Below are positions 17,287 through 25,262 of a stretch of 64,000 bases of DNA, one piece after another. Below the pieces are notes generated by a model. The model did no database searches. It worked only from the letters and a program-made list of their open reading frames with translations, and had not been told where the DNA came from. The stretch comes from Pseudoxanthomonas helianthi (lineage in GTDB: Bacteria; Pseudomonadota; Gammaproteobacteria; Xanthomonadales; Xanthomonadaceae). The first letter of the stretch is position 1. Each line of letters opens with the position of its first letter. The stretch lies in assembly GCF_017939625.1 (NCBI RefSeq), contig NZ_JAGKTC010000002.1:629-64628 (forward strand), written 5' to 3'. The translations under genes and the position numbers were made by a program.

Positions 17287-18492
17287 CTGAACAGGTTGAT
17301 CGTTTCGCTTGCGCTCGTCGCCACGCTGCTGGCCGGCTGCGCCTCGTCCCCCGCGCGACCCCAGGCCGCGGAGCCAATGGCGCAATTGATCCAGGGCCAG
17401 CTGGACTTCGCCGCGAAGCAATACCGGCAACTGGCGGCCTCGGTGCCGGCCGAACGCATGCCCAAGACCTTCGAGGACGGGAAACTGGTCACCAGCGATA
17501 CCGAATGGTGGACCAGCGGTTTCTTCCCCGGGACCCTGTGGCTGATCTACGAAGGCACCCGCGACCCGTGGGTTCGCGGCGAGGCGGAGCGGCGCACCGA
17601 AGTGCTGGAGCCGCGCAAGTTCTTCACCGGCAACCACGACATCGGCTTCATCATCTTCGACAGCTTCGGCAATGCCTACCGGATCACCGGCGACGCCAAG
17701 TACAAGGCCGTGATCGACACCGCGGCGCAGACCGCGACCCGGCGTTACCGCGAGAAGATCGGCGCGATCCAGAGCTGGGATTCGAGCAAGCGCTTCGCGG
17801 CGCCGGTGATCATCGACAACCTGATGAACCTGGAACTGCTGCTGTGGGCCGCGGACCACGGCGGCGACGCGCGCCTGCGCAAGATCGCCCTGCAGCACGC
17901 CGACACCACGCTGCGCAACCATTTCCGCGCGGATCACAGCAGCTACCACGTGGTCGACTACGACCCGCAGACCGGCCAGGTGCGCGCGCGCAAGACGGCG
18001 CAGGGGGCGGCCGACGAATCCGCGTGGGCGCGCGGGCAGGGCTGGGCGGTGTACGGCTACACCATGCTGTATCGCTTCACCCGCGACCCGCGCTACCTCG
18101 CACAGGCGAAGGGCGTGGCGGACTTCATCGTGAACCATCCCAACCTGCCCGCCGACAAGGTGCCGTACTGGGATTTCAACGCACCCGGCATTCCCGCTGC
18201 GCTGCGCGACGCCTCGGCGGGCGCGATCATCGCCTCGGCCCTGCTGGAACTGGGGCAGTACGTCGACGGCGACGATCGCCATCGCTACGTGGGCGCCGCC
18301 GAGACGATGCTGCGCAGCCTGTCCGCGCCGCCGTACCGCGCGGAGCCGGGCGCGAACGGCGGTTTCCTGCTGCAACACAGCGTCGGCGCGTTGCCGATGA
18401 AGAGCGAAGTCGACGTGCCGCTGACCTATGCGGATTACTACTTCGTGGAAGCGCTGCTCCGCTACCGGCGCTGGTATCTCAACGGTTACTGA
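17287..18492 (+). CDS. GH88 unsaturated glucuronyl hydrolase, lipoprotein
   Basis: This enzyme removes the 4,5-unsaturated uronic acid left at the non-reducing end by polysaccharide lyases. The (alpha/alpha)6 fold is recognisable from TEWWTSGFFPGTLWLIYE, GNHDIGFIIFDSFGNAYRITGD, DNLMNLELLLWAA (Asp-Asn region of the active site), ADESAWARGQGWAVYGYTM and VDVPLTYADYYFVEALLR. The start is unusual: the best-placed codon is CTG at 17287, six bases after GGGAGG (17275-17280), giving NRLIVSLALVATLLAGCASS, an ideal lipoprotein signal. A TTG at 17296 is too far from that site, and the upstream TTG 17161 would add about 40 unlikely residues. It is cotranscribed with the DUF2264 gene 8 bp downstream. Confidence 0.88.
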   Translation: MNRLIVSLALVATLLAGCASSPARPQAAEPMAQLIQGQLDFAAKQYRQLAASVPAERMPKTFEDGKLVTSDTEWWTSGFFPGTLWLIYEGTRDPWVRGEAERRTEVLEPRKFFTGNHDIGFIIFDSFGNAYRITGDAKYKAVIDTAAQTATRRYREKIGAIQSWDSSKRFAAPVIIDNLMNLELLLWAADHGGDARLRKIALQHADTTLRNHFRADHSSYHVVDYDPQTGQVRARKTAQGAADESAWARGQGWAVYGYTMLYRFTRDPRYLAQAKGVADFIVNHPNLPADKVPYWDFNAPGIPAALRDASAGAIIASALLELGQYVDGDDRHRYVGAAETMLRSLSAPPYRAEPGANGGFLLQHSVGALPMKSEVDVPLTYADYYFVEALLRYRRWYLNGY

Positions 18493-18500
18493 GGAAGACG

Positions 18501-19760
18501 ATGCGCAGACGCCATTTCCTGCAGACGCTTTCCCTCGGCGCCGGCGCCGCGGCATTGCCGGCCGCGATGCCGGCGTTCGCAGCCGCCGCTTCCACGGCGG
18601 TCGCCGCCACCCAGCCGGCGAACGACCGCGAGTACTGGTGGCGGATGCTCGACCGCATCGCCTCGCCGGTGGTGGAAAACCTGGCGCGCGGCCAGCTGGT
18701 CCGCAACATGCCGGTCGAGAAGGGCGCCAACTACGGGCCCGAACCGGCCGCGACCTATGTCGAAGCCGTGGGCCGGTGCTACGCCGGCCTCGCACCGTGG
18801 CTGGCCCTGCCGGACGACGCCGGAGAGGAAGGCAAGCGTCGTCGCGCTTTGCGCGAGCAGGCCTTGCAGGGACTGGCGAACGCCGTCGATCCGAGGAGCC
18901 CGGACAAGCTGGACTTCGGCGCCAAATGGCAGCCGATCGTCGATGCGGCCTACCTGGCCCACGCGTTGCTGCGCGCGCCTGACGCCTTATGGACGCCGCT
19001 CGATGCACGCACGAAGCAGCGGTTGATCGCCGCGTTCCAGTCCTTGCGCGACCGCAAGCCCTGGTACAACAACTGGCTGCTGTTCGCGGCGATGAGCGAA
19101 ACCTTCCTGCGTTCGGTCGATGCCGCGTGGGACCCGATGCGGGTCGACTACGCGATCAACAAACTCGAGGAGTGGTACGTCGGCGACGGCTGGTACAGCG
19201 ATGGGCCGAACTTCGCCTACGACTATTACAACGGTTTCGTCATGCACCCGATGATGGTCGACGTGCTGCGGGTGCATTCGCAGCGCGACAAGGCGTTCAC
19301 GGAAAAATACCAGCGCGCGCTGAAGCGCATGCGCCGTTTCGGCGAGCAGCAGGAGCGGATGATCTCGCCCGAAGGGACCTTCCCGCCGATCGGGCGTTCG
19401 ATCACCTACCGCGCCAGCGGTTTCCAGCCGCTGGCGCAACTGGCGTTGATGGAGCGGTTACCCGAGAAGGTCACGCCGGGCCAGGTACGCGCGGCGCTGA
19501 CCGCGGTCACGCGCAACGTCTACGACCATCCGGGCACGTTCGATGCCAATGGCTGGCTAACCCTGGGCTTCGTCGGCCACCAACCGGAAATCGCCGACTA
19601 CTACACTTCGACCGGCAGCCTGTACATGGCCACGCTGAGCTTCCTGCCGCTGGGCCTGCCGGCCGACAACGCGTTCTGGACCGCGCCGGCGGAAGACTGG
19701 ACGGCGAAGCGCGCGTGGTCGGGCCGGTCGTTCCCGAAGGATTACCACGTCGATTATTGA
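18501..19760 (+). CDS. DUF2264 protein with Tat signal
   Basis: The 419-residue product starts MRRRHFLQTLSLGAGAAALPAAMPAFA, a twin-arginine export signal. A DUF2264 domain follows: YWWRMLDRIASPVVENLARGQL, WPYNNWLLFAAMSETFL-like helices (KPWYNNWLLFAAMSETFLRS), GWYSDGPNFAYDYYNGFVMHPMMVDVL, and ISPEGTFPPIGRSITYR. The repeated helices and conserved aromatic/acidic pockets suggest an (alpha/alpha) barrel like those of GH88/GH105 enzymes, so it is probably a carbohydrate-active enzyme, but its activity is not known. The start follows GAGGAAG (18491-18497). It is in one operon with the GH88 gene and is followed by a repeat-rich spacer. Confidence 0.85.
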   Translation: MRRRHFLQTLSLGAGAAALPAAMPAFAAAASTAVAATQPANDREYWWRMLDRIASPVVENLARGQLVRNMPVEKGANYGPEPAATYVEAVGRCYAGLAPWLALPDDAGEEGKRRRALREQALQGLANAVDPRSPDKLDFGAKWQPIVDAAYLAHALLRAPDALWTPLDARTKQRLIAAFQSLRDRKPWYNNWLLFAAMSETFLRSVDAAWDPMRVDYAINKLEEWYVGDGWYSDGPNFAYDYYNGFVMHPMMVDVLRVHSQRDKAFTEKYQRALKRMRRFGEQQERMISPEGTFPPIGRSITYRASGFQPLAQLALMERLPEKVTPGQVRAALTAVTRNVYDHPGTFDANGWLTLGFVGHQPEIADYYTSTGSLYMATLSFLPLGLPADNAFWTAPAEDWTAKRAWSGRSFPKDYHVDY

Positions 19761-19802
19761 GCGCGTGATCCCGAGGACCCGCACAGGCATCCAGCATGGA
19801 AT

Positions 19803-20057
19803 CCCTCTCCCCGCCTGCGGGGAGAGGGTGCCGAAGGCGGGTGAGGGGCAAGCCCGGACGTGATGACGCCTCGGAAGTCATGGCTTTATCGAGTGCCATG
19901 CTCCGCGACGCGTCAAGCGCGGATCGGAATCCGCAGCGAGTTCAGCGGCACCGAGCGTCACAAGCGCTCGAATTCGTGGCGTTACCGGAAGCGCATGTGC
20001 TCCGGGTGCCCCTCATCCGGCCTGTCGGCCACCTTCTCCCCGCAGGCGGGAAGAAGG
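19803..20057. repeat. Pair of inverted REP-like repeats (REPIN-like)
   Basis: The 323-bp spacer 19761-20083 holds no gene. A left copy (19803-19848) begins CCCTCTCCCCGCC and ends GGGTGAGGGG. A right copy in inverse orientation (20009-20057) begins CCCCTCATCCGG and ends GGCGGGAAGAAGG. The two face each other across 160 bp, the arrangement of a REPIN-type doublet. Single copies of the family are at 49269-49308 and, shorter, at 49974-50005. It separates the convergent DUF2264 and transporter genes and may act as a transcription barrier. Confidence 0.65.
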
Positions 20058-20083
20058 ATTGAGGGCGCAGATTCCGCGAGCGG

Positions 20084-21376
20084 TCAATCCAGCTTCGCCG
20101 GCTGCATCCGCGGCACCAGCAAGTGGATCAACAGCAGCGCGAACAGATAGGCCATGCCCGCGATCAGGAAGATCGGGATATAGCTGCCGGTTTGCTGCAG
20201 GATCGCGCTGGCGACCTTCGCGATCAGCATGCCGCCGATCGCGCCGAACATTCCGCCCAGGCCGACCACCGAACTGACCACGCGGCCCGGGAACAGGTCG
20301 GAAGGCAGCGTCAGCAGGTTCGCCGACCAGCCCTGGTGCGCCGCCGCGGCCAACGAAATCAGCGCGACCGCCGTCCATACGTCGTGCACGCGCGGCGCGA
20401 GCACCACCGGCAACACCGCCAGCGCGCAGATCAGCATGGCGATCTTGCGTGCTGCGTTGGGACTGCGCCCGCGCTTCATCAGGCGCGAAGAAAGCCAGCC
20501 GCCGCCCACGCTGCCGACGTCGGCCGACAGGTACACCACGACCAGCGGAATCGCGAAGCTCTTCAGGTCGAGGTGGAAGCCGCGGCTGAAGAAATCGGGC
20601 AACCAGAACAGGTACAGCCACCAGATCGGATCGGTCAGGAATTTGCCGACCGCATAGGCCCAAGTCTGGCGATGGCGCAGCAGGCCCAGCCATGGCGTCT
20701 TGCTGCCGGCTTCGATCGGCGAACTGCGGATATGCGCCAGCTCTGCCGCGGACAGCTGCGCGGTTTCTTCCGGGCGCCGGTAGATCGCCAGCCACGCGGC
20801 CAGCCAGAACAGGCCCAGTCCGCCGGTGATGACGAACGCCCAGCGCCAGCCCAGGGTCAGTACGATGGCCGGGACGACCAGCGGCGTCAGCATCGCGCCG
20901 ATGTTGGCGCCCGCGTTGAGGATGCCGACCGCCAGCGCGCGTTCGCGCCGCGGGAACCAGTCGGTGACGGCCTTGATCGCGGCGGGAAAATTGCCGGCTT
21001 CGCCCAGGCCCAAAGCGGTTCGCGCGGCGATGAAGCCGCCCACGCTGCCGACCGCGGCATGGGCCATCGCGGCGAGGCTCCAGAAGCCGACCGCGAACGT
21101 GTAGCCGCGACGCGTCCCCAGCCAGTCCAGCAGGCGGCCCATCAACAGCAGGCCCACTGCGTAGCTGGCCTGGAAGGCGAACACGATGTTGCCGTAGTCG
21201 ATCTCGCTCCAGCCGAACTCCGCACCCAGCACCGGCTTCAGGATGCCGATGACCTGGCGGTCGACGTAGTTGATCGTGGTGGCGAACAGCAACAGCGCGC
21301 AGATCGTCCAGCGCCGGCCGAAACGCGGCGCGGGCGCGGCGGTGTCCGCACGCGGATCAGGCTGCGCGAGAGACAT
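20084..21376 (-). CDS. MFS transporter, hexuronate (ACS) type
   Basis: The 430-residue product has twelve hydrophobic segments. It shows the anion:cation symporter pattern of the major facilitator superfamily: INYVDRQVIGILKPVLGAEFGWSE, FQASYAVGLLLMGRLLDWLGTRRGY, GEAGNFPAAIKAVTDWFPRRERALAVGILNAGANIGAM. These are the signatures of hexuronate/glucarate importers such as ExuT and GudP. With KdgD and uronate dehydrogenase next to it, import of galacturonate or glucuronate is the likely job. Start ATG 21376 (MSLAQPDPRAD) follows CGCGGAAGCCG; a further in-frame ATG at 21391 would lengthen the overlap. It overlaps the end of the KdgD gene by 20 bp, showing a shared transcript. Confidence 0.87.
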   Translation of the reverse strand: MSLAQPDPRADTAAPAPRFGRRWTICALLLFATTINYVDRQVIGILKPVLGAEFGWSEIDYGNIVFAFQASYAVGLLLMGRLLDWLGTRRGYTFAVGFWSLAAMAHAAVGSVGGFIAARTALGLGEAGNFPAAIKAVTDWFPRRERALAVGILNAGANIGAMLTPLVVPAIVLTLGWRWAFVITGGLGLFWLAAWLAIYRRPEETAQLSAAELAHIRSSPIEAGSKTPWLGLLRHRQTWAYAVGKFLTDPIWWLYLFWLPDFFSRGFHLDLKSFAIPLVVVYLSADVGSVGGGWLSSRLMKRGRSPNAARKIAMLICALAVLPVVLAPRVHDVWTAVALISLAAAAHQGWSANLLTLPSDLFPGRVVSSVVGLGGMFGAIGGMLIAKVASAILQQTGSYIPIFLIAGMAYLFALLLIHLLVPRMQPAKLD

Positions 21377-22304
21377 CGGCTTCCGCGGCAAGCGCGCGAC
21401 CGGCGGCGACGATGCGTTCGAGTTCCGCCAAGTCCTCGCGCGTCGGCTGCACCAGCGGCGCGCGGACCGGGCCGGCCTCGATGCCGGACATCGTCACCGC
21501 GGCCTTGACCAGCGACACCGCATAACCGGGCACGCGGTTGCGCAGCTCGACCAGCGGACGGTAGAACCCGGCCAGCAATCGCTGCGCGGCGTTGCGATCG
21601 CCATCGCGCACGGCGCGATAGAACGCGAGGGAAATTTCGGGGGCGAAGCAGAACACCGCGGAAGAATACAGGGGAACCCCGATCGCGGCGTAGGCGAGCT
21701 GGGTCATTTCCGCGGTGGGCAGTCCGTTGAAGAACTGGAACGGACGTTGCCGTTCGACTTCGGCGACGGCCAGGATGATGCGCTGCATCGCATCCATGTC
21801 GCCGATGCCGTCCTTGAAGCCGACCACGTTGGGCAGGCGCGCCAGCGCGGCGGCCGTTTCCGGAGTGAAGCGCGCATTGTTGCGCTGGTACACGATCAGC
21901 GGCAGCGGCGAGGCCGTCGCCACTTCCTCCACGTAATCGGCGATGCCGGCAGGCGGCGCGGTGACCAGGTACGGCGGCAACAGCAGCAGCCCGTCGGCAC
22001 CGGCGCGCGCGGCGGCTTCGGCATAGCGGCGCGCCAGCGGCAGCGCGCCGCCGGTGCCGGCATACACGGGCACTCGTCCCGCGGTCGCTGCGACCGCGAT
22101 GCGCACCACCTGTTCGTATTCGTCCAGGTCGAGCGCATGGAACTCGCCGGTGCCGCAGGCGGCGAAGACGCCGCCCGGCCCCTTGCCGACGCCGCGCGAA
22201 ACATGGGTTTCGAGCGCGGTTTCGTTCAGGCGTCCGTCCGCCGCGAACGGCGTGACCGGAAAGAACAGCACGCCGTCCAAGGGTGCGGTGCGATGAGCGG
22301 GCAT
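21357..22304 (-). CDS. kdgD: 5-dehydro-4-deoxyglucarate dehydratase
   Basis: This is a 315-residue member of the dihydrodipicolinate synthase/N-acetylneuraminate lyase family. It starts LDGVLFFPVTPFAADG and keeps GVFAACGTGEFHAL, the tyrosine of the reaction (LPLIVYQRNNARF) and the Schiff-base lysine in NVVGFKDGIGD. These details, in particular GTGEF in place of the DapA pattern, identify KdgD. The enzyme dehydrates and decarboxylates 5-keto-4-deoxyglucarate to 2,5-dioxovalerate. Its product is the substrate of the aldehyde dehydrogenase at 25263. It is the first gene of a two-gene operon with the transporter and is divergent from the IclR regulator. Confidence 0.88.
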   Translation of the reverse strand: MPAHRTAPLDGVLFFPVTPFAADGRLNETALETHVSRGVGKGPGGVFAACGTGEFHALDLDEYEQVVRIAVAATAGRVPVYAGTGGALPLARRYAEAAARAGADGLLLLPPYLVTAPPAGIADYVEEVATASPLPLIVYQRNNARFTPETAAALARLPNVVGFKDGIGDMDAMQRIILAVAEVERQRPFQFFNGLPTAEMTQLAYAAIGVPLYSSAVFCFAPEISLAFYRAVRDGDRNAAQRLLAGFYRPLVELRNRVPGYAVSLVKAAVTMSGIEAGPVRAPLVQPTREDLAELERIVAAGRALAAEADVSRAA

Positions 22305-22394
22305 TGGGCTTCCTTCGAAAGATATGGCGCCGGGTTGCTTGCGTTTGAGCGCACCGGATCGCGTGCAGTCTGTGCCGGTTGTCCGATCCGTGGG

Positions 22395-22406
22395 TTCGCA
22401 TACGAA
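22395..22406. promoter_or_regulatory. Candidate IclR operator between kdgD and the regulator gene
   Basis: The 12-base inverted repeat TTCG-CATA-CGAA lies in the 143-bp divergent spacer, about 40 bp before the regulator start. IclR-family regulators commonly bind short palindromes in such positions. No second copy was found by eye in front of the other genes of the locus, so the call rests on symmetry and location only. Confidence 0.35.
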
Positions 22407-22447
22407 AACTTGAGCCGCCGCTGTGCCAGACTTCAGGCAAAGTAGGC

Positions 22448-23290
22448 ATGAACCCCAGTCGGTGCGGTACGGGCATGGCGATCCATTCCATCGAATCCGA
22501 ATCCCAGGAAGAACGTCAGGGCGGCAGCGCTTCGGCGCGTACGGTCAAATCGGCCGACCGGACCACCCATTTGCTGGAAGTGCTCGCGCGTTCGCCGTGC
22601 CCGCTGTCGTTGACGGAACTGCAGCGCGAGCTGGATTGGCCGAAGTCCAGCCTGTACATGCTGCTGCAGACGCTGGTCGCGCGCGGCTGGCTGCAGGTGG
22701 AACCGCGCACCGGCGCCTATGGCGTGGGCGTGCGCGCACTGCTCGCCGGCACCGCTTACCTGGACCATGATCCGGTCGTGCAGGCGGCCAGCCCGGTGAT
22801 GTCGCGCCTGCGCCTGGAAATCGACGAAACCATCCACCTCGCCCGGCTCGACGGCTGCGACATGGTGTACCTGGCCAGCCGCGAGTCGCAGCATCATCCG
22901 CGGATCTTCTCGAGGGTCGGGCGCCGCCTGCCGGTGCACGCGACTTCGCTGGGCAAGGCGCTGCTGGCGGTGCGCACCGTGTACGAAGTCGATGCGATGC
23001 TGCCGTTGCGCCTGCCGCAGCTCACCGAGAACACGGTGACCGACCGCAATCGCCTGCACCAGCAACTCGCGCTGTTCCGCGAACGCGGCTACGCGTTCGA
23101 ACGCGAGGAGAACTCGATCGGCCTATGCTGCTTCGCGGTCGCCTTGCCGTACCGGCGTCCCGCGTTCGAAGCGATCAGCTGCTCGGTGCCGATCGATCGG
23201 CTGGATGCGGCGCACGAACGGCGCGTCGTAGGCGCCTTGCTCGACGCCGCGCGCGAAATTACCCAGAACCTGCGGCGGAACGCGGCGTGA
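22448..23290 (+). CDS. IclR-family transcriptional regulator
   Basis: The product has an N-terminal winged helix (DRTTHLLEVLARSPCPLSLTELQRELDWPKSSLYMLLQTLVARGWL). An IclR effector-binding domain follows (IDETIHLARLDGCDMVYLASRES, VHATSLGKALLAVRT, RERGYAFEREENSIGLCCFAVAL). It very likely controls the uronate genes on both sides: kdgD and the transporter leftward, and the DUF4861, udh and aldehyde dehydrogenase genes rightward. Effectors of related regulators are pathway intermediates such as 2-keto-3-deoxygluconate. ATG 22448 is used; ATG 22475 (MAIHSIES) is an alternative. The stop overlaps the GTG of the next gene by 4 bp. Confidence 0.88.
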   Translation: MNPSRCGTGMAIHSIESESQEERQGGSASARTVKSADRTTHLLEVLARSPCPLSLTELQRELDWPKSSLYMLLQTLVARGWLQVEPRTGAYGVGVRALLAGTAYLDHDPVVQAASPVMSRLRLEIDETIHLARLDGCDMVYLASRESQHHPRIFSRVGRRLPVHATSLGKALLAVRTVYEVDAMLPLRLPQLTENTVTDRNRLHQQLALFRERGYAFEREENSIGLCCFAVALPYRRPAFEAISCSVPIDRLDAAHERRVVGALLDAAREITQNLRRNAA

Positions 23291-24423
23291 AACCGCTGGT
23301 TCCGTTGTGCCTGGCCGTGGCCATGGCGGCGGGCGCTTGCGCGAGCGCTTCCGGCACCGGAGCGGCCGCGGCGACGCTCGGCCGTTTCCAACTCGTCAAT
23401 CCGCTGCAGGTGGCGCGCGTGGAGATCGTGGCGCTGCCGTTGTCTGCGGATGCGCTGCGCGCGACTCGCCTGGAAGCCTTCGATGCGACGGCCGGCAAGC
23501 GGTTGCCGATCCAGCAGCGCGCCGCGGACGACGATGCGGGCCGCGCGCTGGTCGAGATCCGGATGGGCGCGGGCGAGCGCCACGAAGTCGTGTTGCGAAC
23601 GGCCGGCGATGCCGTGCCGCCGGCATCGCGCGCCTTCGGCCGCCACGTGCCGGAACGCATGGACGATTTCGCCTGGGAGAACGACCGGGTCGCCTTCCGC
23701 ATGTACGGGCCCGCGCTGGCGGCGACCGGCGAAATTTCCAGCGGCATCGATGTGTGGGCCAAGCGCACGCAGGCGCTGGTCATCGATCGCTGGTATGCGG
23801 GCGAGGACTACCATACCGATCACGGCGAAGGGCTCGACTTCTACAAGGTCGGCCCGAGCCGCGGCTGCGGTGGCCTGGCCCGTCGCATCGATGGCGTCGA
23901 TCATGTATCCGGCAATTACGTGCGCTGGCGCCGCCTGGCCAACGGACCGCTGCGCGTGGTGTTCGAACTGGATTACGCGCCATGGGGCGCGAAAGGCAGC
24001 GAGGTCGCGGAAACCAAGCGCATCTCGCTGGATGCCGGTTCCGACTTCTCGCTGATCCGTTCGCGCTTCGGCGGCGATGCCGTGGGCGTGCCGGTGCCCG
24101 GGATCAATGGCGATGGCGAAGCGAGCGCCGATCCGCAGGGGCGCTGGATGGCGCTGTGGGGCAAACCCGATCCCGCGCATGGCAGCATCGGTTGCGCCAT
24201 CGTGCTCGCGCAGGGCAAGGGTCGCGCGGACCAACGCGGCGGCCAACGCTGGCTGGTGCCGGCCGATGTGCCGGGCAGGGAATTCGCCTACTACGCGGGC
24301 GCCGCATGGTCGCAGGGCGCCGACGTCCACGACGCGCAGGCGTGGGAACGCGCGGTGGCCGCGTTCGCGCAACGCATCGCCGCGCCGATCGAAGTGCGAG
24401 TGCAGGAGAACGGGCGTGACTGA
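23287..24423 (+). CDS. DUF4861-family exported protein
   Basis: The start is GTG 23287, overlapping the regulator's stop codon (GTGA). A signal peptide MKPLVPLCLAVAMAAGACASA could be of lipoprotein type (AAGAC). The mature part begins GRFQLVNPLQVARVEIVALPL and contains FGRHVPERMDDFAWENDRVAFRMYGPAL, YHTDHGEGLDFYKVGPSRGCGG and AGAAWSQGADVHDAQAW, matching DUF4861. Members are common in pectin-, alginate- and glucuronate-related loci, and a beta-sandwich carbohydrate-active role is suspected but undemonstrated. The GEGLDFY and SRGCGG blocks, with several His, Asp and Tyr residues, could be an active site. It is part of the IclR-udh operon. Confidence 0.8.
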   Translation: MKPLVPLCLAVAMAAGACASASGTGAAAATLGRFQLVNPLQVARVEIVALPLSADALRATRLEAFDATAGKRLPIQQRAADDDAGRALVEIRMGAGERHEVVLRTAGDAVPPASRAFGRHVPERMDDFAWENDRVAFRMYGPALAATGEISSGIDVWAKRTQALVIDRWYAGEDYHTDHGEGLDFYKVGPSRGCGGLARRIDGVDHVSGNYVRWRRLANGPLRVVFELDYAPWGAKGSEVAETKRISLDAGSDFSLIRSRFGGDAVGVPVPGINGDGEASADPQGRWMALWGKPDPAHGSIGCAIVLAQGKGRADQRGGQRWLVPADVPGREFAYYAGAAWSQGADVHDAQAWERAVAAFAQRIAAPIEVRVQENGRD

Positions 24424-25252
24424 AGCGGTTTCGCAAAGATTGCTGTTCACCGGCGCGGCCGGCCAGCTGGGCCGCCTGCTGCGGCCGCGGCTCGCACGCA
24501 CGGGCCGCGAGTTGCGTTTGCTCGACATCGCGCCGATCGATTCGGGCGACGACGGCGCCGTGCGCCTGCAAGGGTCGGTGACCGACATGGCGCTGATGGA
24601 ACAGGCCTGCGCCGGTGTCGATGCGGTGCTGCATTTCGGCGGACTGAGCGTCGAGAACACCTGGCAACGCGTGCTCGACGCGAACATCAATGGCAGCTAC
24701 GTCACCCTGGAAGCGGCGCGGCGCCAGGGCGTGCGCCACGTGGTGCTGGCCAGCTCCAACCACGCGATCGGTTATATCCCCACCGATCGGGGTCTGATTC
24801 CCGCGGACGCACCGCCACGCCCGGACACCAACTACGGCGTCAGCAAGGCGGCGATGGAAGCCATCGGCAGTCTGTACGCGGACCGTTACGGCATGTCGGT
24901 GACCGCGGTGCGGATCGGTTCGTGCCTCGAGCGGCCGCCGAACGCACGCATGCTGCGCACCTGGCTGTCGCCGGCCGACGCGATCCGCCTGCTGGATGCT
25001 GCGATCGCCGCGCCGCCGGGATTCCGCGTGGTGTGGGGCGCATCGCGCAACACTCGCGCCTGGGTGTCGCTGGAAGCCGGCGAAGCCATCGGTTATTTCC
25101 CGCAGGACGATTCGGAAGTCTTCGCCGAAGCGCTGCTCGGCGGACGCGGCGACCCGCCACCTGACGATCAGATGATGGCGCACGTCGGCGGGCTGTGGTG
25201 CGGACCCGACTGGGATACCGCGGTCAGGGAACAAGCCGAATCCGCAACATGA
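24416..25252 (+). CDS. udh: Uronate dehydrogenase (SDR family)
   Basis: The 278-residue product has an N-terminal Rossmann motif (LLFTGAAGQLGRLL), VDAVLHFGGLSVENTW, ASSNHAIGYIP and the catalytic Tyr-x-x-x-Lys in TNYGVSKAAMEAIG. This combination and the length match bacterial uronate dehydrogenases, which oxidise D-galacturonate or D-glucuronate with NAD+ to the aldarolactone. The start GTG 24416 lies inside the end of the DUF4861 gene (8-bp overlap) behind CAGGAGAAC, showing coupling. The next steps, lactone opening and aldarate dehydration, have no gene in the window. The two steps after those are encoded by kdgD and the gene at 25263. Confidence 0.87.
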   Translation: MTEAVSQRLLFTGAAGQLGRLLRPRLARTGRELRLLDIAPIDSGDDGAVRLQGSVTDMALMEQACAGVDAVLHFGGLSVENTWQRVLDANINGSYVTLEAARRQGVRHVVLASSNHAIGYIPTDRGLIPADAPPRPDTNYGVSKAAMEAIGSLYADRYGMSVTAVRIGSCLERPPNARMLRTWLSPADAIRLLDAAIAAPPGFRVVWGASRNTRAWVSLEAGEAIGYFPQDDSEVFAEALLGGRGDPPPDDQMMAHVGGLWCGPDWDTAVREQAESAT

Positions 25253-25262
25253 GAAACATCGC

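Noticed and set aside
19803-20057. CRISPR array
   Set aside because: Two inverted copies only, without regular direct repeats and spacers; no cas gene in the window.
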